Shown in pieces: positions 54,838 through 64,000 of a stretch of 64,000 bases of DNA (positions are counted from its first letter, which is position 1; the number at the start of each line of letters is the position of its first letter). The notes beneath the pieces are model-generated. The model searched no databases. It saw nothing but the letters and a program-made list of their open reading frames with translations, and was not told the origin of the DNA. The translations under genes and the position numbers were made by a program. The DNA is from Norana najaformis (lineage: Eukaryota; Annelida; Clitellata; Crassiclitellata; Hormogastridae): positions 45,022,972 through 45,086,971 of the forward strand of contig OZ029916.1 of the NCBI GenBank assembly GCA_964023275.1. The letters run 5' to 3'.

Positions 54838-55070
54838 TCTTCATTCTAGGTTTTAGAGCGTAGACTTATTCTAGATTTTAGAGTGTAGACTTATTCTAGA
54901 TTTTAGAGTGTAGACTTATTCTAGATTTTAGAGTGTAGACTTATTCTAGATTTTAGAGTGTAGACTTATTCTAGAATTTAGAGTGTAGACTTTTTCTAGA
55001 TTTTAGAGTGTAGACTTATTCTAGATTTTAGAGTGTAGACTTATTCTAGATTTAGAGTGTAGACTGAGTG
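54838..55070. repeat. 25-bp minisatellite, about nine units
   Basis: The unit is 'ttattctagattttagag' followed by 'tgtagac', with few differences between units. It lies just beyond the duplicated block and is unrelated to the 25-bp array of intron 21. Confidence 0.92.
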
Positions 55071-56470
55071 GATTATTTCTTTTGTTTGAACCGAGAATTA
55101 AAGTACTGTGACTTTTCTAGGGGGTTGATTAGGCTGACTTCCTCTTGGACATCTTAAAGTTCAAAGAACACTTTTACAATTGTTGAATAACCTAAATTCA
55201 TGCACTTAGATAAGTGAGAGATAAATTGAATAACTTCCTGAATGCACGCAGCTCTTAGCCTTTAGGTGTCAAGACTTTATTATTAAGTGTTTCAGTTGTT
55301 CTACTGAGTAAGTGAGTGAGTGAGTGAGTGAATAATAATAATAATAACAATAATAAAAATAATAATAATTATTATTGTAATAGCAATATTTTAGTAATAT
55401 AATAATTATAGATGGTGCTTTCATTTTTCTTTACTGACAAGCATTTGTTTATTCATACTAATTCATGTTTAATGTTTAATTGATGTTTACTTGCAATTCA
55501 TTTGAGAATATTGAAAATTTGGGACAGAACTATTCTCTTCAGTGATTGAACTGTTGATTGTTTTTTGTTTGTTTGATCAGCCGAGGTAGAACATTTTACT
55601 CTCTCCTTGTAAACCATTGGTGATTCTTAAAGTAAGCAGGACTGGCGCTGGTCAGAGCTTTGGTTACTGGTCCGCAAAACGTTCCTTGAAAATGTAAAAT
55701 ATTTGAAATATTTGCTTAACATATGAAAATGTGCTTTAAAAATAGAATGAATCACGTTGCAAAGAAGCAGTTTAGCTTAATTTCGTGGCAAAATCCTTTT
55801 AATCCCCCATGCTTTCTGTACAGTTCCCCAAGCTTGTGATTACATGTGTCCTACTCATGGTTCGCAAACAAAAACGACATTCTGCTACTGGTGATCCAGT
55901 TTTAAAAAGTTTAAGAACCCCTGATTTAAATGCAGTGCTCAGGCGTTTGACACTATTGTATCATCCAAATGTGATATTCAGTAATTAGACACTTGCCTCA
56001 TCTGGTCACAATATTTAGGCATTTGACACTGTTAACTCATTTGATTTTAACACTCAGGCATTTGACACTGTTGTTGTCTCATCTGGTCATAACACTCAGG
56101 CATTTGACACTGTTTTCTCATATATTTGTTTATCATAATATTGCCAGCATTAACTGGTTTCACATTCTTAACGTTTTCTTCCTGGTATTGTTTACTGACA
56201 GTTTAACTGGATTTAAAGTGGTGTTTTGAAGTGGAGAATAAGGATTTTACTCTGAACGTACACTAACGTGTTGTACATCATTCTGATAATTTATGTAGCA
56301 CCACTTCAGAGTCTCTCCTAGTGTGAACTCGGTGAAACAGTGCACACAATGAGTTCAGTGTAAAGTAATGTAACACAAAATTTATATAGCACCTATTCAT
56401 TCTACTTAGGGGAGATCTCAGCTCAGCTTATGTGTAGCAGCTTTTATTAACCTCTCAAAAGTGCACATAT
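55071..56470. other. Gene-poor stretch with weak repeats
   Basis: A short GAGT run and an ATA run occur at 55310-55370. Three to four units of about 45 bp with 'aggcatttgacactgtt' lie at 55930-56115. Nothing else was recognised, and no frame resembles a known protein. Confidence 0.6.
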
Positions 56471-56588
56471 TTACCTATATATATATATTATATATATATA
56501 TAGCATGTATGTATGTGCATTGTACACACAATTATACGTGTGTGTGTGTGTGTGTATATATATTTGCTATGTATGGGTTTAAATATTC

Positions 56589-56620
<32 letters not shown>

Positions 56621-56800
56621 GCACATACATACATGCATAAGATGTGTTTATATTTCAACGGATTACATAATCCATATATGTCATATACATCAAACAGTTG
56701 TCTAACTAATATATGTGTATATATATATATATGTTTGCATACTACACCTATATTTATAAATATAAATGTATTATGTGATGTCAATGATCATGTGTACACA
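56470..56800. repeat. TA/GTAT dinucleotide and tetranucleotide tracts
   Basis: Interrupted TA, TG and CATA runs at 56478-56640 and 56710-56735, separated by unique bases. Frames here are rich in Tyr and Ile only because of the repeats. Confidence 0.8.
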
Positions 56801-57107
56801 TAGATATTCTTGGAATTGCTTCTTAGTTCTGCGGGTTCTAGTGGATGTTCGGGGTCAGGTGGGGTGTCAGAGAAGGGAGTCAGGGTGGGGTTGAGTAGAT
56901 TGGGGGGATTTGAGTTGTCTGTTGGACTAGTGAGTCATTTTTGACAATATTTGCCCGTATTGTTACGGTATCCATGAGGCACCAGCGGCGTGCTTCGAAA
57001 TTATTAAGACGCACTTTGGCTGTATAGATACAGGGCTGTTACTGGAGGGTTTAGTCTGGCAGGATTTGGGGAACAGTGGCGTTGGGAGGGTCTGATCTAA
57101 TCTAAGG
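56801..57107. other. Non-coding stretch, nothing recognised
   Basis: About 300 bp of G-rich, non-repetitive sequence (56830-57090) without splice-framed coding potential or recognised motif. Confidence 0.5.
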
Positions 57108-57262
57108 AATTCTGTAATCGTAATCGTAATCTCGAGATTTCTACAGCGCCCAACGAAAGCTAAGTCACGGGAACCAGCTTATTCACTGGCGCTCAGTCAA
57201 AACAAAATCGATAGGCAAATGGGTTCGGTTCCAGGTCAAGATCCAGGAGTCAGGCAGTCACT
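57108..57262 (-). mobile_element. LINE family D 3' end, antisense
   Basis: The best-kept antisense 3' end in the window: 'gtaatcgtaatcgtaatct', 'cgagatttctacagcgccc', 'aacgaaagctaagtcacgg', 'accagcttattcactggcg' and 'ggttccaggtcaagatcca'. It ends at a 'gtcaggcag' junction without any coding remnant. Confidence 0.82.
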
Positions 57263-57379
57263 GTAACCAACTTCTGTTGTTATCATTAAGATCATGCTTG
57301 TGATGATGGTCATAATCATAGTAATCTAACAAAACATCCAAACTTCAATTATCATATTAAAATATGTCTTAGTAGAATG

Positions 57380-57445
57380 TATTTTTCAGTCCAGAGGAAA
57401 TCAAACCTCAGACCTCGGAATTGACAATCCAGACACAATTAGCCT
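57380..57445 (-). mobile_element. SINE A head fragment, antisense
   Basis: The reverse strand reads 'tggattgtcaattccgagg' then 'tctgaggtttgatttcc', an anticodon-loop and B-box arrangement like SINE A. Only the tRNA-like part is seen. Confidence 0.5.
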
Positions 57446-57860
57446 TAGTAGGGTAGGGTCAAGTAAGGTAAGGTAAGATAAAAGTAAGATAAGGTAAGAT
57501 AAAAGTAAGGCTAGATGGAGTAAGGTAAGGCAATTATTGGTCATTTACTTCATGCCTTTTTCAGAAGTAATCCTCGTAGCCAAGGTAAGGCATTGTTTAG
57601 GTAGGATAAAAAAGAGGCTAGGTAAGATAACGTAAGATAAGGTAAGGTAAGATAAGGTGATTCACTTGGTCATTTATTGCCTGTCTCTTTCAAAAGTGAT
57701 CCTTATAGCCAAGTTAAGGGAGGGTAAGGTGAAGTTAGGTAAGACAAAAGAAGGCTAGGTGAGATAAAGTAAGGTAAGGTCAGTTAGGTTAGTTAAGCAA
57801 AGGTGAGGCATTTTGTAATAAGTTGCATGTGTATTTCAAAAGTAGTCCTCATTTCCTCAG
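57446..57860. repeat. GTAAG repeats with a three-unit 115-140-bp repeat
   Basis: Dense 'aaggtaagataa' repeats alternate with three versions of 'agaagtaatcctcgtagcca' (57562, 57700 and 57838, the last as 'aaagtagtcctcatttcc'). Confidence 0.75.
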
Positions 57861-58374
57861 TTCTGGGTGTTTCTGGATAGTTTTCGAGGCACCAAAACAA
57901 TAACAGCGGTCATTGTCATCTGATACAGAGGGGGTTTAAACCCCAGATTAAGAGTTGAAAAGCAAATCTGCCTCCCACTGTGCCACCCAGGCTTGTTTCT
58001 ATTCACTCAGAGGATTAATTAGCGGTAATTTATTAATTATTTTTCAGGCCATAAATGCGTAATGTTTCAGTTTATGGGTTGTAAATCAGTGGAAGAAAAA
58101 ATTGAGAAGGATCCAGGTTTTGAAATTGGGTGTGGGGTGAAAGTTTAGTGGGGCATACGGATTGAACTGTTAGACAAAATGTCAGCCCTCAAGGGTTGGA
58201 TCGGGGTGTAATGTTGGATACACTCCAATGCCAATTAGTTTTTTTGTGATGGGGTTGGGTTTTTTCTTCTTTATTTTCTTATACTGTTGATTTCTTCTGT
58301 TTATTTTGTTACCCGCCAGAGCAGAAGGTATTTGAGTTTCTCTTTCATATACTCTCCTTAGCAAACTTGGCTAT
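57861..58374. other. Non-coding stretch with a possible tRNA-like fragment
   Basis: At 57915-57995 the reverse strand has 'gcctgggtggcacagtggg' and 'ggggtttaaaccccct', similar to a SINE head but too weak to assign. The rest shows nothing recognisable. Confidence 0.4.
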
Positions 58375-58475
58375 AAAATGGGTACACTTACCCTAGACTC
58401 TGTGGGAAGATCAGGCGACGAGGAAGAGGATTGGCCTCTGACCCTCGTATGCCGAGGCTAAGAAAGGGAATTAAG
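58375..58475 (+). mobile_element. SINE A body fragment
   Basis: 'gtgggaagatcaggcgacg', 'ggattggcctctgaccct' and 'gccgaggctaagaaaggga' match the SINE A body after its tRNA head at 9295. The head is absent. Confidence 0.6.
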
Positions 58476-59074
58476 TAGGGAACTCTTGATACCCATGGCC
58501 AGCTCTTGGGGCTCACGTAAACGATCGCTTTTCTCATTTCCTTGTTTGTCTGTTTTCTTTTCTGGTGTGTTTTCGAAACTGTTTTGTTACTGGTTTAGTT
58601 TCTTGGATGTTTATTTTCACTTTTGGAGTTGTTTTGTTTTCCTTTCCATTATCTCGGTTTTGTCATTTGCGGCTGTTCTGCGTCAAGTTATAAGTTTTAT
58701 AACCGGTAGCTGTAGATGTTGTTCTGCAATGCAACATGTTGTCCTTGACAACAGGTGTCACTTCTGTAGCAGTACGTTGTGGGGCACAGTAACCTGATTG
58801 GAGAGAGTGTAAAAAAGTAAGTAAGTAAGTAATGCATTTTGTTTACACGCCGTAAGTTCATCGGCTGATTGAGGAACCATAGGCGTGGAGGGGTCAGACG
58901 AGCAAGCACTCTGCCCAAATGTAATGGTTTTATATGTCAGCAATTATATTAATTGTATATTATTTTTGATTCATAAATTTATATTATGCTAGACTTAGTC
59001 ATTATAACTATAGCCATAAAAATTTCCAAAACAGCCCACAGTAATGCAAAAGTGAGATCGTGTGATCTTTTTGT
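58476..59074. other. Non-coding stretch, nothing recognised
   Basis: A frame of about 100 codons at 58486-58797 is Phe/Ser/Cys-rich, has no recognised domain and no splice context, and is not called as a gene. A GTAA run lies at 58817-58833. Confidence 0.5.
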
Positions 59075-59260
59075 GCCACGTATCGTGATAGTGAACTCCT
59101 AGTAATTGCTTGGCTCGTAACGCGGAGAGTATGGGTTCGCGCCTCACCTGAGATGGTTACTGTGTAGGGACTTTGAGCAAGTCCTTCACTCACACTTGCT
59201 CAGCACCTTCAGTTGATGCTTAATGATGTGGTAGTGGAATTAATAAATGCTGAAATAATA
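59075..59260 (+). mobile_element. tRNA-derived SINE, family B
   Basis: The only sense copy of SINE B: 'gcttggctcgtaacgcgga', 'gtatgggttcgcgcctcac', 'actgtgtagggactttgag' and 'caagtccttcactcacact'. It ends in a weak 'ttaataaatgctgaa' motif. The D-arm part is decayed. Confidence 0.75.
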
Positions 59261-59449
59261 ATGAATGCTTAAATAATAACTTGCATTGTTGTCTGTGTGG
59301 TTATGGTAGTATGCATTAAAGTATGCAGTATGCTGTGTATTAGTGTATGCAGTATACTCTACGTCAAAGTATGCAATGTTCTGAGCTTTGTAGAATTTGT
59401 TATGGTGTTTGTATGCAAAGTACTCCTTGGTACTTCAGTGATGCTTCAA

Positions 59450-59715
59450 GGGAGTTTCTGTAGAGGCATGTAAACAAGTGTGCTACATTTACCTTCACCT
59501 TCCTTCACTTCATCGTTACCATCAGCGTTACCTTCATCATTACCTTTGTCTTTACCTTCATCGTTACCTTTTAAGGTTATGCTGCACACAATGAGTTTCT
59601 GTAGAGGCATGTAAACAAGTGTGCTATGTTTACCTTCACCTTTCTTCCTCTTCTTCTTTACCTTCATCGTTACCTTCATCGTTACCTTTTAAGTTTATGC
59701 TGCACACAACATACT
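59450..59715. repeat. Tandem duplication of about 135 bp
   Basis: Two units begin 'gagtttctgtagaggcatgt', contain 'aaacaagtgtgct' and a TTACCTTCATCG microsatellite, and end 'tatgctgcacacaa'. Confidence 0.85.
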
Positions 59716-59779
59716 GGGTATTCTAGGCAATATATGCAACCTAGCATGAGCTCTCCAGTCTTGATTGATGGAGTGCACA

Positions 59780-60268
59780 CACACACACGCACACAAACAC
59801 ACACACACACATGCCTACCTGTGAAAACACGTGGGCCTGGCGCACACACGCACAGACGTCTCTACGTCTGCCGTGCCAGTTAAGCGGGCAGCAACAGGTG
59901 GTTGCAGCTTGTGTTTCTCTGATGATGGATTTTGTTTTTATGGATAATTTGCATTGCTTAGCATTTCAGCCCACGGTACCTTGAAATAATCAGTGCATTC
60001 GTGACAGACGGACAGACGCAGACAGACAGACAGAGGCAGGCAGGCAGAAACAGACGCATATATTTGTGTACATATGTAAAATATATATATATGTTATATA
60101 ATATATATAGGGAGAGAGAGGGAGAGACAGAGAGAGACAGAGAAAGAGAGAGACAAGCAGATAGGCAGGCAGAAACGGATGCATATATATATATATAGAG
60201 AGAGAGAGAGACAGAGACAGAGAAAGAGAAAGAGAGAGACAAGCAGACAGGCAGGCAGAAACAGATGC

Positions 60269-60315
<47 letters not shown>

Positions 60316-60345
60316 CACACACACACACACAGAGAAAGAGACAAG
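59780..60345. repeat. CACA, GACA, GAGA and TA composite tracts
   Basis: (CA)n lies near 59778-59812. At 60000-60345 a composite unit of about 115 bp recurs three times: 'acaagcagacaggcaggcag', 'aaacagatgcatatatatat', then GA repeats. Confidence 0.85.
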
Positions 60346-60464
60346 CAGACAGAGACTACGGCAGCTCTGTCCTGTTGAGTTGATACTTTTTGAGTACATG
60401 AGAACAGAATTCGTGATGCCTTGTTAAGTTACAGAAGTTTGTTATCAGTCAGAGCCACTGATAA

Positions 60465-61180
60465 TGACCAGCAGCAGCAGCAGCAGGACCAGCATTCGGC
60501 TGACTGGCTGGCTGGCTGGCCATCTGGCAGGCATCTATACCGAGTTGTCTGTCTGCCTGTCGGAGTCCCCTCCTGTCTTTCTGTCTGTGTCCGTCTGTGT
60601 CTGTCTGTTTAGCTGTCTTTCTCGATGGCTCAGTCAGTCTGTCTGTCTTTTTGTCTGTCTGTCTGGCTGGCTGGCTGGCCATCTGGCAGGCATCTCTATC
60701 CAGTTGTCTGTCTGCCTGTTGGGGTCCCTTCCTGTATGTCTTTCTGTCTGTCTGTCTCTGTGTCTGTCTGTTCAGCTCTCTTTCTCGATGGCTGGATGGC
60801 TGTCAGTCAGTCAGTCTGTCTGTCTCTGTGTCTGTCTGGCTGTCTGTCTCTGTGTCTGTCTGTCTGTCTCTGTGTCTGTCTGTCTGTCTTTGTGTCTGTC
60901 TGTCTGGCTGGCTGGCATATTGGCTGGCTGGCTGGTTTCCTGGCTGTGTAGCTGGCTGGCTGGTTTCCTAACTGTCTGCCTCTATTTCTATTACTGTCTC
61001 AAACTGGCTGACTTTCTAGCTATCATTATATGTCTGTCCTGCATATCTGTCTGTCTTGCTGCTTATCTCTGTCTGTCGGTCTGTCAGACAGTCGGTCATT
61101 CAGTCTTTTGGTCTTTCTGCTTATCTGTGTGTCTGTCTCTTTGTAACTGGCTGTATATCTGACCAGTTGTCTGGCCAGCT
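60465..61180. repeat. CTGT/CTGG tract with a roughly 165-bp repeat
   Basis: CTGT and CTGG tetranucleotides run throughout. Two larger units start 'ctggctggctggccatctgg', pass through 'gttgtctgtctgcctgt' and end 'tttctcgatggct' (60500 and 60665). Cys/Leu/Ser-rich frames here are repeat artefacts. Confidence 0.88.
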
Positions 61181-61809
61181 ATTTGACTGACTAACCATCT
61201 GTAGTTTAAAATTTCTTGGTATGGGGACTTAGGCCACATTTACTGTCTGGTATTCGAATCTGCCTCAAGCCACTGTGTAGCGACCTTGGACAAGTTGCTC
61301 ACTCACAATTGTCTGTGAGGAAAACAACAGGAAACCACCTCACTCATCTCATCCCCGGGTGGCATAAAGCCAATGGACCTTCCTTCGGGTAGAGAACTCA
61401 TCATCATCGTCATCATCATCATCATCGGGCCACAGTGGCTGTCCTTTGATACAAGGCAGTTTATATCATTATTCCACGGTTCACGCCATTTTGCATTTAG
61501 ATAAAATCGATAAAACTTCATGTCCAAAGTTGCATTTGCTTTGTTAGCAGCCTGCGGAAGACTGTGAATGGTTCGACTCCGTCGTTGACTGCTTGTCTAG
61601 ACATTGTTTTTCATCTGGCGTGTTTCCAGCTGTTTGACATTTTTGGCTTTCTTTACCCTTTTTACGGAAAAAGAGAACAGAAGTCTTAGCCAGGAAGTGG
61701 CGCCTTATTCCCATTCCCAGAGGGAGCCCTTGCGAGGGAAGTGTTTGGGTCAAGGATGGAGTATGCTCGGGTTTGGAGTTTTGGAGTTACTGGTACTTGT
61801 AAGTAAGTA
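61181..61809. other. Non-coding stretch, one weak SINE-like piece
   Basis: At 61255-61320 'ctgtgtagcgaccttggac' and 'aagttgctcactcacaattg' resemble the SINE B body. Otherwise nothing was recognised beyond a short ATC run at 61398-61425. Confidence 0.45.
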
Positions 61810-62100
61810 AATAAGAAGTAAGTGAGTAATGCCGATGCTCGTCTCTTTAAAGCAATCTTGAACAACCCAAATCATGTCTTGCTTCAGCTATTCCCACCAG
61901 TTAAAACCCTCAGTTATTCCCTACGGCCCCACACCCATAATCGTATTATTCCTCCTACTGACAATTTAACGCGTAAATATTTTATGATTAGGATGTTATA
62001 TGCATATTAAATTTTCTTGTGTTCTTAAATACTTGTAAACCGATGTGCGATTAGCTACTGGTTAATAAAGAATATACTTATTTACTTACTTACTTACTTA
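61810..62100 (+). mobile_element. LINE ORF2 C-terminal end and 3' UTR
   Basis: One frame reads LFKAILNNPNHVLLQLFPPV, SYSLRPHTHNRIIPP and YFMIRMLYAY followed by a stop. The 'LRPR.HN…L….F..RMLY…Y-stop' ending is typical of another common non-LTR ORF2 class, distinct from families D, E and G. The 3' UTR contains 'ggttaataaagaatatac' and a TTAC tetranucleotide tail. It is 5' truncated and undisrupted over the visible 55 codons. Confidence 0.85.
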
Positions 62101-62899
62101 CTTATTTGTTAACACACATCAGCCGAGCAAGGAATTAAGAGAAATTGGTGATGGGTAGGAGGAATGAGGATAGACTTTGCGGACCATCTTGTCCTTTTCC
62201 CACGATCTGTAAGGATTTGAACCAGGATGTCCTCACAGTAAAAGGCCAGTCATGTGGGGGCCTGGTATGGGAACTCGTTTGGAAATATGATATTTGCCTG
62301 TTGAAGTATCGGTAGGACTCGTATTATAGCTGACCTCGGAGTTGAAGTATAAAGGGTGTGGCTGTTTGGTGTGCCTCTAATTAGTGCAGTATGTCTGGCA
62401 CTTAATTAGTTAATTAATTTGGGACTGTATCACTTGACTCTGCCCAGCCGTGGGCTCCATATAATATGCAGGTCTGCACTTATTTAAAAACGCACTTATT
62501 CGGATCAGTTAGTTAGCCATGAAGCAGAATTTGAAGACTTGCTAACTGTTTACTTTGTAATTTTTGTCTGACATTGTGGTTTTTTTACTCTGTTGTAGTC
62601 ATTGTTGTAGTTAAGTGTGGGCTAATAGAGATTACTTGCTTAGTTACTTAATTACTCACTCACTCACTCACCCACCCCTCACTCACTCACTCACTCACTC
62701 ACTTGAGAAGGCACTGAATTAGAAGCAGAAAAAGTAGTCCCTTGAGCTAACTTAAGAGCAAGAGGCAGCCCTGAAGTATGAAGTGCTACCTTCAGTTTCT
62801 TAGCCTCGGTGTATATTATATTATTGTTATGCGCTGTATTATATTGCATTTATTGCATGCAAGGTCAGTAAATCTGAATCTGAAGTGGAAAGTAATTGA
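62101..62899. other. Non-coding stretch with CACT run
   Basis: An ACTC/CACT tetranucleotide run lies at 62650-62702. On the reverse strand near 62205-62235 'ctggttcaaatcct' resembles a B box, but no full SINE was delimited. Nothing else was recognised. Confidence 0.5.
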
Positions 62900-63047
62900 T
62901 AGTGAAGGATTGTTCAAGGTCTCTACACAGTAACCGTCTCAGGGGAGGAGGCTCAAACCCATACTCCCATACTCAGGGGAGAAGGCTCAAACCCCATACT
63001 CTGTGTTACAAGCCGAGCGGTCTAACCAATTGGCTACCATGCCTCAT
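62900..63047 (-). mobile_element. tRNA-derived SINE, family B, antisense
   Basis: 'gaaggattgttcaaggtctc', 'tacacagtaaccgtctcag', 'ggctcaaaccc' (twice, a short internal duplication) and 'acaagccgagcggtctaac', 'caattggctaccatgcc'. It has the full tRNA-like head with the TGT-type anticodon loop. Confidence 0.8.
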
Positions 63048-63115
63048 GTATATGAGGGCAGCTGGCCATTCCTCTCTCTCGCCGTCTGATCTTCCCAATG
63101 ACACTATACTGCCTG
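63048..63115 (-). mobile_element. SINE A body fragment, antisense
   Basis: On the reverse strand 'attgggaagatcagacggc' and 'ggaatggccagctgccctca' match the SINE A body. It touches the head of the SINE B copy. Confidence 0.55.
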
Positions 63116-63289
63116 TGTACCGATTTTACAGTTGGGTCTGCCAGATGGCGCAAGTGTTCTTAATGATTTCTGTAAAGGACTTCATTGCAATGCTAAGTTT
63201 TTATAACTCGGTTGATGTCATTATGGTGTTGACAGTGTCTGTGTTGCAACATAAAATTAATCACATTTCCTATTTTCCATCAGTGGTTA

Positions 63290-63291
63290 AC

Positions 63292-63342
<51 letters not shown>

Positions 63343-63660
63343 ACCTTTGTGGTGTTTGTGTGCTTGTATGTTTGTATGTGTGCTTATATGTTTGTGTGTG
63401 TGTGTTTGTGTGTGTATGTGTTTGTGTGTTTGTTTATAGGTGTGTTTGTGTGTTTGTAGGTGTTTTTGTCTATGTGTGGGTTTGTGTGTGTGTGTGTTTT
63501 CTACCTTTGTGGTGTGTTTGTGTGTGTGCTTGCATGTTTGTATGTGTGTTTGTATTTGTGTTTGTGTGTGTATGTGTTTGTGTGTGTTTATAGGTGTGTT
63601 TGTGTGTTTGTAGGTGTTTTTGTCTATGTGTGGGTTTGTGTGTGTGTTTGTGCATGTGTA
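63290..63660. repeat. (GT)n with a roughly 155-bp higher-order repeat
   Basis: After a pure (GT)n run (63295-63336), two larger units each start 'ttttctacctttgtggtgt' and contain 'tataggtgtgtttgtgtgtt' and 'ggtgtttttgtctatgtg'. They repeat at 63337 and 63497. Confidence 0.88.
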
Positions 63661-64000
63661 TGGTAAGAGAGATATGCAGATATACATCCAGCCAGACAGA
63701 CAGGGGCAGGGAAACTCCTTCTCTCCCTGTTTAGTGAGGGTTTTGGGAGGAACTAGCTTTGTGGTGGTGACTCACTGCACCGAGTCTGAGTCTGTCATTT
63801 GAGCCGACTTCGGTTCAGACTTCTTGCCCTGTCTGCTCGGCTCCTCGGCTCCTGGTTCAATCCTAGGCTGGGTTCCGTTCAAATGCTGCATTCCTTTCGT
63901 TCCTTTTCCATTTGAAACCGGCATTTATGAGCTGCACGACTTTCAGTGTCTGTTGATTGGTGAAAAATGGTACACTATAACCTCGACCCTGTTCATTTTG
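63661..64000. other. Non-coding end of window
   Basis: About 340 bp of non-repetitive sequence to the window edge. No exon, repeat family or RNA gene was recognised. Confidence 0.45.

Noticed and set aside
58486-58797. Phe/Cys-rich 103-codon gene
   Set aside because: No signal peptide, domain or splice logic stands out, and base composition matches the surrounding non-coding DNA.
60464-61162. Cys/Leu/Ser-rich 232-codon frame
   Set aside because: It is the translation of CTGT/CTGG tetranucleotide repeats.

Overview
The window is animal (metazoan) nuclear DNA. It holds one recognisable protein-coding gene, split into 27 exons on the + strand. The introns are packed with micro- and minisatellites and with LINE and SINE debris. 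The gene type, the tRNA-derived SINEs and the CR1/L2-like LINE tails suggest a marine invertebrate. The sequence alone does not place it in a phylum.

About 0.5-28.8 kb: the C-terminal part of an LDL-receptor-related protein, best matched to LRP2 (megalin). All 27 exons join in frame with consistent splice phases (2 + 3 x 1472 nt). They read: EGF, calcium-binding EGF, six-bladed YWTD-type propeller, EGF, eleven LDLa ligand-binding repeats, EGF, calcium-binding EGF, second six-bladed propeller, EGF, a second EGF split over two exons, a Ser/Thr/Pro-rich stalk, one transmembrane helix and the start of the cytoplasmic tail. The 5' part of the gene lies outside the window. No later tail exon with an NPxY motif was found downstream. 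In cell terms this is a large endocytic receptor: the LDLa cluster binds cargo, the EGF-propeller units support pH-dependent release, and the tail (mostly not seen) recruits clathrin adaptors.

Introns: nearly every one carries its own tandem repeat (units of 2-5, 20, 21, 25, 30, 34, 39, 42 and 78 bp). In two introns the last repeat unit is itself the splice acceptor. LINE fragments, three tRNA-derived SINE families and one small hAT-like element are interspersed.

About 28.9-34.8 kb: no gene seen. It holds a strongly diverged repeat cluster (29.2-32.3 kb) with an embedded LINE piece, more LINE tails and a long (TA)n tract.

About 34.8-54.7 kb: two roughly 10 kb copies of the same gene-poor segment in direct order, separated by a 10-N assembly gap. 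They differ by a few percent at most, by eye, plus small indels. The layout suggests two uncollapsed haplotypes rather than a true tandem duplication. About 54.7-64 kb: gene-poor flank with minisatellites, SINEs and LINE 3' ends.

No CRISPR array, operon, bacterial system or structural RNA gene was found. No wholly new biological system could be supported. The most unusual points are the repeat-embedded splice sites, the 25-bp intronic array open in three frames, the O-glycan-type stalk, and the apparent haplotype duplication.
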